Shown: positions 52,593-60,467 of the stretch, in pieces | How positions within the stretch are numbered: the first letter of the stretch is position 1 | Layout of the letters: every line of letters starts with the position of its first letter | NCBI RefSeq assembly: GCF_900100205.1 | Contig: NZ_FNEQ01000008.1 | Span: 124,001 to 188,000, forward strand | Length of the DNA stretch: 64,000 nucleotides | Reading direction: 5' to 3' | DNA from: Duganella sp. OV510 | GTDB lineage: Bacteria; Pseudomonadota; Gammaproteobacteria; Burkholderiales; Burkholderiaceae_D | The notes under the pieces: generated by a model | Database searches by the model: none | What the model was told of the DNA's origin: nothing | What the model saw: the letters and a program-made list of their open reading frames with translations, nothing else | Made by a program: the position numbers and the translations under genes

Positions 52593-54290
52593 TTACACCG
52601 TGAAGCCGGATACCGTTTTGTTCAAATCGCCTGCGCGCTGGTTCAAGCCTTCAGTCGAGCGGGCGATGCTGTCGCAGGCGGCGGCTGATTTCTCAGCCTC
52701 CTCGGCGATGTATTGCACTGCGGTGCTGACTTCGCGCGCGGTCAGCAACTGCTCGTTGGTGGCCTTGGAAATGTCGGAGATCGCCTCGGTGGTGCGCAGC
52801 ACGCCGGCCAGGATCTTGTCGAACGCATCGCTGGCCTGGCGCGAAATCTCGCTGCCGGCGGAAACGCGCTTGACCGACTCGTTAATCAGCTTGGAAATCT
52901 CCTTGGTGGCCTGCGACGAGCGCTCGGCCAGCTTGCGCACCTCGTCCGCCACCACCGAAAAGCCGAGACCGTGCTCGCCGGCGCGCGCCGCTTCGATGGC
53001 GGCGTTGAAGGCCAGCATATTGGTCTGGTTGGCGATATCGCTGATGACCTTGACGATTTCGCCGATGTCTTCGGACGAGCGGTTGATCAGATCCATCGCC
53101 TCGATCGACTTGGCGACTGCCTTGGCGCCGATTTCCGCCTCGTGCTGGGTGGATTTGGCCATGGCATCGGCGTCGGAGGTATTGCCGGCGATGATGTTGA
53201 TCGAGCTGGTCAGGCCGTCGATCGAGGCATTCATTTCCTCCACGGTGGCGCCCAGCGCCTGCGTGCCAACCGCCACGCCATTGCTGCGCTCGGCGATGGT
53301 GGTAGAGGCGTCGGCCAGGCCGCTGGCGGACATCACCACGTCGCTGATGACCTTACGCAGGTCGGCGATCATTTTGCTGATGCCTTCGGCCAGCTGGTCC
53401 AGCGGTTCGTCCCCTTCGACCAGCACTTTGCTGGTCAGGTCGCCGTTGGCGGCGTGCTCGACCGAGTCCAGCAGACGGGCGATTTTCTCGCCATCGACCT
53501 TGGCCTTGGCGGCCACTGATTCCTCCAGTTGCACCTGGGAGGTAATATCGCTTGCGTATTTAACTATTTTGTATGGTTTACCATTTAAATCCAGGATGGG
53601 ATTATAAGTAGCCTGTATCCATATCGTTTTTTTATTATTTCCTAAACGTTTATAACGACCGCTATCGAATTCACCACGATTTAATTTTTGCCAGAAACGT
53701 TTATATTCTGCACTCGCCGTATAATCGGCATCGCAAAAGATCCGGTGATGCTCGCCTTTAATGTCGTCAAGGTAATAACCCATAACGTCGAGGAAGTTTT
53801 CATTGGCAACCAGCACGTGCCCCTGCATGTCGAACTCGATCACCGCCTGGGCTTTGCCGATGGCGCTGACTTTGCCTTCATACTCGGCGTTGCGCATGCG
53901 GTTTTCGGTGATGTCGGTGGCGAACTTGATCACCTTGTACGGCTTGCCATCGGCATCCATGATCGGGTTGTACGAGGCGTTGATCCAGATTTCGCGACCA
54001 CCCTTGGCCAGCCGCTTGTACTCGCCCTGGTCGAACTCGCCGGCAGCGAGGTGGGTCCAGAACTGCTTGTACGCTGGCGAGGCGGCAAATTCCGGTTCGC
54101 AGAACATCGCATGGTGGCGGCCCTGGACCTCGTCCAGCGTGTAGCCGACAGCGCGCAGGAAGTTGTCGTTGGCATGCAAGATTTTGCCTTCCAGGTCAAA
54201 CTCGATGACTGCCTGCACGCGGTTCAATGCCGCATGAATGGCTTGCAATTCTATATCTTGTGTCTGGATTGCCTGGCTTGGGGCATTCAT
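52593..54290 (-). CDS. Soluble chemoreceptor with two PAS domains
   Basis: The 565-residue product has two tandem PAS domains (about 20-135 and 140-255), a HAMP-like linker (about 270-330) and an MCP signalling domain whose tip contains DIANQTNMLAFNAAIEAARA (cited once). It has no membrane helix, so it senses inside the cell; PAS domains of this kind (Aer2-like) may bind heme, flavin or a metabolite. AGGGA lies 8 bases before the ATG at 54290. The DNA for the second PAS domain (about 53540-53720) is strikingly AT-rich compared with the rest. Confidence 0.94.
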   Translation of the reverse strand: MNAPSQAIQTQDIELQAIHAALNRVQAVIEFDLEGKILHANDNFLRAVGYTLDEVQGRHHAMFCEPEFAASPAYKQFWTHLAAGEFDQGEYKRLAKGGREIWINASYNPIMDADGKPYKVIKFATDITENRMRNAEYEGKVSAIGKAQAVIEFDMQGHVLVANENFLDVMGYYLDDIKGEHHRIFCDADYTASAEYKRFWQKLNRGEFDSGRYKRLGNNKKTIWIQATYNPILDLNGKPYKIVKYASDITSQVQLEESVAAKAKVDGEKIARLLDSVEHAANGDLTSKVLVEGDEPLDQLAEGISKMIADLRKVISDVVMSASGLADASTTIAERSNGVAVGTQALGATVEEMNASIDGLTSSINIIAGNTSDADAMAKSTQHEAEIGAKAVAKSIEAMDLINRSSEDIGEIVKVISDIANQTNMLAFNAAIEAARAGEHGLGFSVVADEVRKLAERSSQATKEISKLINESVKRVSAGSEISRQASDAFDKILAGVLRTTEAISDISKATNEQLLTAREVSTAVQYIAEEAEKSAAACDSIARSTEGLNQRAGDLNKTVSGFTV

Positions 54291-54513
54291 TAGAGTTTCC
54301 CTGTCAAATATAGTTGGCTATTCAATTGATATTCGTGGCTTGGGAATATGCGTTGCTTTCGATTATTTCCGGTATTCAAATCCAAAGCAAGCTGAGCAAT
54401 AAAGAATTCTTCCTTTAGTGTACTCTGCAAGCGACACTGTGATAGCAGTTTCACGCCATTGCGAAGTTCAACGTCCTGATTCAAAAGCATGGTGTCCAAG
54501 ACAAAAAAATAAC
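54291..54513. other. AT-rich upstream region of the chemosensory operon, with a doubtful 93-residue frame
   Basis: The gap between the PAS chemoreceptor and the fadB/J-type gene is clearly more AT-rich than its surroundings. On the minus strand an open frame from 54571 to 54290 (93 residues, or 66 from the ATG at 54490) ends in TAATG, overlapping the chemoreceptor start. It has no recognisable domain and a weak ribosome-binding site. I regard it as possible but unproven. Confidence 0.3.
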
Positions 54514-54540
54514 ACGATCGTTCTATTTGTGCGGTATAGT
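54514..54540 (+). promoter_or_regulatory. Promoter and putative operator of the fadB/J-type gene
   Basis: ACGATCGTTCTA at 54514-54525 lies where the -35 and spacer of a promoter with -10 TATAGT (54535-54540) would be. Eleven of its 12 bases recur upstream of the thiolase gene at 60408-60419. A TetR-type fatty-acid regulator is a plausible ligand. Confidence 0.5.
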
Positions 54541-54582
54541 GAGTGAGCCTGGCATTCCCACCAAAAACCATAAGGAAGAGAC

Positions 54583-56664
54583 ATGACTGCTGAATATCAA
54601 GTGCACGGCGCGGTCGCCGTCATCACGCTGAACAATCCGCCGGTCAACGGCATGGGCCTGGAGACGCGCACCGCTGCAGTACTGGGCTTGCAACGTGCGG
54701 CGGCCGACGATGCGGTCAAGGCCATCATCATTACCGGCGCCGGCAAGGCTTTCTCGGGCGGCGCCGACATCAAGGAATTCAATACGCCGAAAGCGCTGGC
54801 CGAGCCCAGCCTGCACACCTTCATCGCCACGGCGGAAGGTTCGAGCAAGCCGGTGGTGGCGGCCATCCACACCGTCTGCATGGGCGGCGGCCTTGAGTTG
54901 TCGCTGGGCTGCCATTACCGCGTGGCGCTGCCAGGCGCGCAGATCGCGCTGCCGGAGGTCAAGCTGGGCCTGCTGCCGGGCGCCGGCGGCACGCAGCGCC
55001 TGCCGCGCGTGCTGGGTCTGGAGCCGGCGCTGAACATGATCGTGTCCGGCAACCCGGTGCCGTCGGAAAAGCTGCCGGCGCTGTTTGACGAAATCTTTGC
55101 CGCTGATGCCGACCTGCTGCAATCGGCGATCGCCTTTGCCGAAAAAATCGCCGCTGTGCGTCCGCTGCCGAAAGTGCGCGACCGCAAGGTCGACTACCCG
55201 AATCACGAAGCCTTCCTGCAATTCTCGCGCAACACTGTCAAGGCCATGGCCGGCCCGTTCCCGGCGCCGCTGGAGTGCGTGGAAACGGTCGCCGCCTCGG
55301 TGACGATGAAGTTTGACGACGGCATGAAATTCGAGCGCGAACGCTTCCTGCACCTGATCCAGACCACCGAGTCGAAAGCTCTGCGCCACGCCTTCTTTGC
55401 CGAGCGCGTTGCCAGCAAGGTGCCGGATGTGCCGGCGGATACGCCGGTACGCGCGATCAAGTCGGCCGCCATCATTGGCGCTGGCACCATGGGCGGCGGC
55501 ATTGCCATGAACTTCCTCAACGCCGGCATTCCGGTCACGCTGCTGGAGCAAAAGCAGGAAGCGCTGGACAAGGGCATCGCCACCATCCGCAAGAACTACG
55601 AAAACACGCTGAAAAAAGGCAAGCTGACGCAGGAAAAACTGGATCAGCGTATGGGGCTGCTGAGCAGCACGCTGTCCTATGAGGAGATCGGCCAGGCCGA
55701 CATCGTGGTGGAAGCGGTGTTTGAGGAACTGGGTGTCAAGGAAGCCGTGTTCCGCAAGCTGGATGACGTGATGAAGCCGGGTGCCATCCTGGCCACTAAT
55801 ACCTCGACGCTGGATGTCGACAAGATTGCCGCCTTCACCCGGCGTCCGCAGGACGTGATCGGCACGCACTTCTTCTCGCCGGCGAATGTGATGAAGCTGC
55901 TGGAAATCGTCCGTGGCAAGGAAACCGCCAAAGACGTGCTGGCCACCGCGCTGGCGCTGTCGAAAAAGCTGAAGAAAACCGGCGTGGTGTCGGGCGTGTG
56001 CGACGGCTTCATCGGCAACCGCATGATCGAGCAGTACAGCCGCCAGGCCGGCTTCCTGCTGGAAGAGGGCGCATTGCCGGAGCAGGTCGACAAGGCGGCC
56101 GAGAAATTCGGCTTCGCCATGGGACCGTTCCGCATGGGCGACCTGGCCGGCAATGACATCGGCTGGGCGATCCGCAAGCGCCGCTATGTCGAAAAACCGG
56201 AGATCAGCTACTCGAAAACCGCCGACCTGCTGTGCGAAATGGGCCGTTACGGCCAGAAAACCGGCGCCGGCTGGTATGACTACAAGGCGGGCGACCGCAA
56301 GGCCTATGCCAACGACGAGGTCAACGCCATGATCGTCCAGCACTCGGCGGACCTGGGCATTACGCGCCGCAAGATCAGCGACGAAGAAATCGTCGAGCGC
56401 CTGGTGTATGCGCTGGTCAACGAAGGCGCGCTGATCCTGGAGGAGGGCATTGCCTTGCGCGCCTCGGACATCGACATGGTCTACCTGACCGGCTACGGTT
56501 TCCCGCTGTATCGTGGCGGCCCGATGTTCTACGCCGACACCGTCGGCCTGCCGAATGTGCTGGCAGCGATCAACAAATACGCCCAGGGCCACCAAGGCAA
56601 GGCGTGGAAACCGGCGCCGCTGCTGCAACAACTGGCGGCGGAAGGGAAAACCTTCAACAGCTGA
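54583..56664 (+). CDS. Enoyl-CoA hydratase / 3-hydroxyacyl-CoA dehydrogenase (FadB/FadJ-type)
   Basis: This is a multifunctional beta-oxidation enzyme. The 693-residue product has an N-terminal crotonase domain (about 1-180; SGGADIKEF, HTVCMGGGLELSLGCH and GLLPGAGGTQRLPR) and a 3-hydroxyacyl-CoA dehydrogenase (about 295-690; GAGTMGGGIAMNFLNAG, and GTHFFSPANVMKLLE with the catalytic histidine). It is similar in length to FadJ. AAGGAAGAG precedes the ATG at 54583. Thiolase and acyl-CoA dehydrogenase genes lie 4-5 kb downstream. Confidence 0.94.
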   Translation: MTAEYQVHGAVAVITLNNPPVNGMGLETRTAAVLGLQRAAADDAVKAIIITGAGKAFSGGADIKEFNTPKALAEPSLHTFIATAEGSSKPVVAAIHTVCMGGGLELSLGCHYRVALPGAQIALPEVKLGLLPGAGGTQRLPRVLGLEPALNMIVSGNPVPSEKLPALFDEIFAADADLLQSAIAFAEKIAAVRPLPKVRDRKVDYPNHEAFLQFSRNTVKAMAGPFPAPLECVETVAASVTMKFDDGMKFERERFLHLIQTTESKALRHAFFAERVASKVPDVPADTPVRAIKSAAIIGAGTMGGGIAMNFLNAGIPVTLLEQKQEALDKGIATIRKNYENTLKKGKLTQEKLDQRMGLLSSTLSYEEIGQADIVVEAVFEELGVKEAVFRKLDDVMKPGAILATNTSTLDVDKIAAFTRRPQDVIGTHFFSPANVMKLLEIVRGKETAKDVLATALALSKKLKKTGVVSGVCDGFIGNRMIEQYSRQAGFLLEEGALPEQVDKAAEKFGFAMGPFRMGDLAGNDIGWAIRKRRYVEKPEISYSKTADLLCEMGRYGQKTGAGWYDYKAGDRKAYANDEVNAMIVQHSADLGITRRKISDEEIVERLVYALVNEGALILEEGIALRASDIDMVYLTGYGFPLYRGGPMFYADTVGLPNVLAAINKYAQGHQGKAWKPAPLLQQLAAEGKTFNS

Positions 56665-56849
56665 TTGCTGTTGCCGAATGCTCACATGCCATAAAGAAAT
56701 TTTAATGGCCTGTGAGCATTTCGGCAAAAACGGCGCTATAATTCTCACCAACGGTAACACCTTCTTCGACGCCCCAAACAACGGTTCGAAGCTGAATACC
56801 AGCATCCGCGATGATGCTGGCAGACACCTTCAACCAATTGAGGCTCGAC

Positions 56850-57500
56850 ATGAAACGCATTCTTCGCGCTGGCGCCATCGCGCTGGCAACCTTCGGCAGC
56901 GCGCACGCAGCCAGCATCACCGGCCTGAAAAATACTGGCCTGGGCGACGGCGGCAGTGGCGACACCAACTACACGCTCACCGCCGCCAGCAGCGACACAT
57001 ACATCGACAGCACGGTACCGGTCATCAGTCACGACGGCCAATGGCCGATCAACCCATGGCTGGCCAACAGCGACGTCTCCAAGTGGATCACGCCGACCAG
57101 CCACCAGGACCAGACGTTTGACGCCTGGGGCACCGGCACCTACACCTACTCGTTGACGTTCGACCTGACTGGCTACAACGCCACGACAGCCGCATTCACC
57201 GGCCGTTTCGCGGCGGACAACGTGGTCACGGTCAAGCTGAATGACGTGGTGATCGGCACGGCGAACGGCTTCACCGACTGGACCGCGTTCAGTGCCAACA
57301 GCGGCTTCGTCTCGGGCGCCAACTCGCTGGATTTCATCGTCACCAACTGGGCGCAAAGCAGCGGCAACCCGACCGGCCTGCGGGTAGAGTTCGCCTCATC
57401 GAGCATCATGGCAGCGGTCCCGGAACCGGAGACCTACGCCATGCTGCTGGCCGGCCTGGGCCTGATGGGCTTTGTCGCCCGCCGCCGCCAACAGAAGTAA
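56850..57500 (+). CDS. PEP-CTERM sorting-domain protein, exported
   Basis: The 216-residue product has a signal peptide (about 1-20, ending SAHA), a beta-rich body and the PEP-CTERM tail VPEPETYAMLLAGLGLMGFV followed by ARRRQQK. Such proteins are processed by an exosortase and are linked to exopolysaccharide or surface localisation. The body has an N-terminal NTG/asparagine-rich stretch and a galactose-binding-like look, which I cannot confirm. GAGG precedes the ATG at 56850 (cited frame also opens at 56811). Confidence 0.92.
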   Translation: MKRILRAGAIALATFGSAHAASITGLKNTGLGDGGSGDTNYTLTAASSDTYIDSTVPVISHDGQWPINPWLANSDVSKWITPTSHQDQTFDAWGTGTYTYSLTFDLTGYNATTAAFTGRFAADNVVTVKLNDVVIGTANGFTDWTAFSANSGFVSGANSLDFIVTNWAQSSGNPTGLRVEFASSSIMAAVPEPETYAMLLAGLGLMGFVARRRQQK

Positions 57501-57528
57501 GCAGCAAGCAGTAAAACTCCTAGACTTC

Positions 57529-57550
57529 GCCGCCCTCGGGCGGTTTTTTT
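57529..57550 (+). terminator. Terminator of the PEP-CTERM gene
   Basis: GCCGCCC-TC-GGGCGG forms a short GC-rich stem followed by seven Ts. The RAYT element begins two bases later. Confidence 0.88.
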
Positions 57551-57551
57551 T

Positions 57552-58525
57552 CCGGGGTCAGTTCTGCCAAACGTACACGGGCTCAGCGCTAAAACCATTT
57601 GCTGATCTGGATCATGGCAGATTCTGTTGGCTGGTGTACGGTGGCTTATTATGAGCCGACCATTGCGATTAGAATTTTCTGGAGCCTTGTATCACGTCAC
57701 CTCGCGAGGGGATCGACAGCAAGCCATTTATCGAGACGATACTGATCGCCATGCATGGCTGGAAGTGCTTGCTCAGGCTTGTGCCCGCTTCAACTTTACC
57801 GTGCACAGCTTTTGCCAGATGACCAATCATTATCATTTGCTGATTGAAACCGGCGAGGCCAATCTTTCCGACGGAATGCGCCAGCTGAATGGTCAGTATT
57901 CCCAATATTTCAATCGCCGGCATCAGGTGGTGGGCCATGTTTTTCAGGGGCGCTATACATCGGTTCTCGTGCAGAAGGAAAATCATTTGCGCGAGCTGGC
58001 GCGCTACGTTGTATTGAATCCGGTGCGAGCGCAGATGGTAACGAATGTCGAGGACTGGCCGTGGAGCAGCTATAAGCTCACTATCCAAACGGCGCAGCCG
58101 CCAACCTGGCTCGAAATCGATTGGATGCTAAGCCAGTTTGGCTCAAGCCGAGCTGATGCGATTGACGCTTACAAGCGCTTTGTCATTGCCGGCATCGGAG
58201 TTTCCAGCCCGCTTAAAAATGTGCAGCATCAGCTCTTGTTGGGAGATGACGACTTTATGGCTCGCTATCGTGATGAGCCGTCATCAGAGTTGCTTGGCGA
58301 CGTCACACGCGAGCATCGTCGTGCATTGGCGTTGCCTTTGGCGGAATACCAGCATCGATACACGAATCGTGACGAGGCAATCGCCGCAGCCTATCTCTCA
58401 ACCGCCTATACCATGAAGCAGATAGCCGATCATTTCGGCGTGTCAGATCGCACAGTGAGCAGGATAATGCAGAAGATGGAGCACCTACCGACCAGCTCAT
58501 GTACGTTTGGCAGAACTGACCCCGG
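57552..58525 (+). mobile_element. RAYT-type transposase element with inverted terminal repeats
   Basis: This 974-base element is bounded by inverted copies of CCGGGGTCAGTTCTGCCAAA plus a further about 12 related bases on each side: left 57552-57584, right about 58494-58525. It encloses one transposase gene. No target-site duplication is evident. It sits exactly between two intrinsic terminators of convergent genes. Confidence 0.88.
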
Positions 58526-58529
58526 ATGA
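57651..58529 (+). CDS. REP-associated tyrosine transposase (RAYT, IS200-like)
   Basis: The 292-residue product has the Y1/HUH transposase core: N60-H-Y-H62 in TNHYHLLIETG for metal binding, and a tyrosine in ARYVVLNPVRA (about 119) as the likely nucleophile. A C-terminal HTH follows (MKQIADHFGVSDRTVSRIM), resembling the DnaA-C-type domain found in one RAYT group. The ATG at 57651 gives the usual MSRPLRLEF start. The last codons (CTFGRTDPG) are read from the right inverted repeat, and the TGA stop comes from flanking DNA. Confidence 0.94.
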   Translation: MSRPLRLEFSGALYHVTSRGDRQQAIYRDDTDRHAWLEVLAQACARFNFTVHSFCQMTNHYHLLIETGEANLSDGMRQLNGQYSQYFNRRHQVVGHVFQGRYTSVLVQKENHLRELARYVVLNPVRAQMVTNVEDWPWSSYKLTIQTAQPPTWLEIDWMLSQFGSSRADAIDAYKRFVIAGIGVSSPLKNVQHQLLLGDDDFMARYRDEPSSELLGDVTREHRRALALPLAEYQHRYTNRDEAIAAAYLSTAYTMKQIADHFGVSDRTVSRIMQKMEHLPTSSCTFGRTDPG

Positions 58530-58555
58530 AAAAAGCCGCCCGGAGGCGGCTTTGC
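58529..58555 (-). terminator. Terminator of the MHS transporter gene
   Basis: On the minus strand AAAGCCGCCTC and GGGCGGCTTT form a stem ending in TTTTTTC, 15 bases after the transporter stop. Confidence 0.88.
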
Positions 58556-58569
58556 TGAGGCGGCGGGGC

Positions 58570-60267
58570 TTAGTCGGCCGCGTAGATGTTGTTGTCCTTG
58601 GTTTCGCCGACGAACAGGGCGCCGATCACCAGCGTGATCAGGGCGATGATGATCGGGTACCACAGGCCGTAGTAGATGTCGCCCTTGAACGCCACCAGCG
58701 CGAACGAGATCGTCGGCAGCAGGCCACCGAACCAGCCGTTGCCGATGTGGTACGGCAGCGACATCGAGGTGTAGCGGATGCGGGTCGGGAACATTTCAAC
58801 CAGCATCGCGGCAATCGGGCCGTACACCATCGTCACGTACAGCACCAGGATGAACAGGATCAGTACCACCATCGGCTTGTTGATCTGCGCGTCATCCGCC
58901 TTGGCTGGATAGCCGGCAGCTTTCACGGCGCCGGCAACCTCTTTCTTCAGCGCGGCGTCAGCATCTTTCGATGCTTTGTCGAAGTTCAGGCCGTCTGCGG
59001 TCAGCACGGCGTTGAAGGCGTTGATTTCCTTGTCGCCCACCTTGATCTTGGCCACGCTGCCCGCCGGCGCGTCCTGCTTGGTGTAGTTCACCGAGGCGTT
59101 CGACAGGATGCTGGTGGCAATGTCGCACGAGGAAGTGAATTTCTTCTGGCCAGTCGGGTTGAACTGGAAGTTGCACGAGGCTGGATCGGCATACACCACT
59201 ACCGGCGAGTTCTTCAGCGCGGCTTCCAGCTGCGGATTGCCGTAGTGGGTCAGCGCGCCGAACAGCGGGAAGTAGGTGACCGCAGCAATCAGGCAGCCAC
59301 CGAGGATGATCCATTTGCGGCCGATCTTGTCCGACAAAATGCCGAAGAAGATGAAGAACGGCGTCGCCAGAGCCAGCGACAGCGCAGTCATGATGTTGGC
59401 GCTGGCGCCGTCGATCTTCAGCACCTGGGTCATGAAGAACAACGCGTAGAACTGGCCGGTGTACCACACCACCGCCTGGCCCATGGTCAGGCCGACCAGC
59501 GCCAGGATCACGATCTTCAGGTTCTTCCACTGGCCGAAGGCTTCGGTCAGCGGGGCTTTCGAGGTCTTGCCCTCGGCTTTCATTTTCGCGAAGGCCGGCG
59601 ATTCATTCATCGACAGGCGTATCCATACCGAAATGCCCAGCAGCAGCACCGATACCAGGAACGGCACGCGCCAGCCCCAGGCATTGAAGGCTTCTTCGCC
59701 GATGGCGGTGCGGGTGCCGAGGATCACCAGCAGCGACAGGAACAGGCCCAGCGTCGCCGTGGTCTGTATCCATGCGGTGAACGAGCCACGCTTGCCCTGC
59801 GGCGCGTGCTCGGCCACGTAGGTTGCCGCGCCGCCATACTCGCCGCCCAGCGCCAGGCCCTGCAAGATCCTTAGCCCGACCAGGATGATCGGCGCCGCGA
59901 TGCCGATCGCCGCATAGCCGGGTAACAAGCCGACAATGAAGGTGGAGGCGCCCATGATCAGGATGGTCACCAGGAAGGTGTATTTACGGCCGACCATGTC
60001 GCCCAGGCGGCCGAACACGATGGCGCCAAACGGACGCACGATGAAGCCGGCAGCAAACGCCAGCAGCGCGAAGATGAAGGTGGTGGTCGGTTCGCCGATG
60101 AAGAATTGCTTGGCGATGATAGGCGCCAGCGAGCCGTACAGATAAAAGTCGTACCATTCGAATACGGTGCCCAGCGATGACGCAAAAATCACCTTGCGCT
60201 CTTCAGCGGTGATCGGTGCGGCTTGCTTGGGTAGGTTGCGGGTGTCCGCAGTACCGCTATTTGCCAT
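58570..60267 (-). CDS. MHS-family (ProP-like) major facilitator transporter with large internal loop
   Basis: The 565-residue product has the metabolite:H+ symporter signatures GTVFEWYDFYLYG and GRLGDMVGRKYTF, and about 12 membrane helices. MHS carriers of this type take up organic acids, betaines or similar compounds. It is about 110 residues longer than usual because of a hydrophilic insertion at about 355-470 (SSCDIATSILSN, then an alanine/lysine-rich part). GGAG lies 8 bases before the ATG at 60267. It is divergent from the thiolase gene. Confidence 0.92.
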   Translation of the reverse strand: MANSGTADTRNLPKQAAPITAEERKVIFASSLGTVFEWYDFYLYGSLAPIIAKQFFIGEPTTTFIFALLAFAAGFIVRPFGAIVFGRLGDMVGRKYTFLVTILIMGASTFIVGLLPGYAAIGIAAPIILVGLRILQGLALGGEYGGAATYVAEHAPQGKRGSFTAWIQTTATLGLFLSLLVILGTRTAIGEEAFNAWGWRVPFLVSVLLLGISVWIRLSMNESPAFAKMKAEGKTSKAPLTEAFGQWKNLKIVILALVGLTMGQAVVWYTGQFYALFFMTQVLKIDGASANIMTALSLALATPFFIFFGILSDKIGRKWIILGGCLIAAVTYFPLFGALTHYGNPQLEAALKNSPVVVYADPASCNFQFNPTGQKKFTSSCDIATSILSNASVNYTKQDAPAGSVAKIKVGDKEINAFNAVLTADGLNFDKASKDADAALKKEVAGAVKAAGYPAKADDAQINKPMVVLILFILVLYVTMVYGPIAAMLVEMFPTRIRYTSMSLPYHIGNGWFGGLLPTISFALVAFKGDIYYGLWYPIIIALITLVIGALFVGETKDNNIYAAD

Positions 60268-60405
60268 GATGTGTCTCCTTTGATTTTTTAGGATATTTTT
60301 CCCCGGCTGAGATAGTTAGCACTTCGTCAGCTTGATCCGAGTTTGGGCGCGTAACCTTACGTCATGCTTTCATGAAACTTACGCGAAACTTACAATAATA
60401 TTTGC

Positions 60406-60434
60406 GAACGACCGTTCTAAAACTATGCTATTCT
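60406..60434 (+). promoter_or_regulatory. Putative operator and promoter of the thiolase operon
   Basis: GAACG-AC-CGTTC at 60406-60417 is a perfect palindrome; with TA it gives ACGACCGTTCTA (60408-60419), matching the site before the fadB/J-type gene. A weak -10 (TATTCT, 60429-60434, or TATGCT, 60424-60429) lies just downstream. The 200-base gap is shared with the divergent MHS transporter. Confidence 0.5.
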
Positions 60435-60467
60435 GGATTGAATAACACATTCCTATAGGAGACTCTC

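Noticed and set aside
54290..54571. A 93-residue minus-strand frame ending in TAATG at the chemoreceptor start
   Set aside because: The overlap is suggestive, but the frame has a weak ribosome-binding site, no domain and overlaps the putative fadB/J operator. It is kept only as a doubtful item in the region note.
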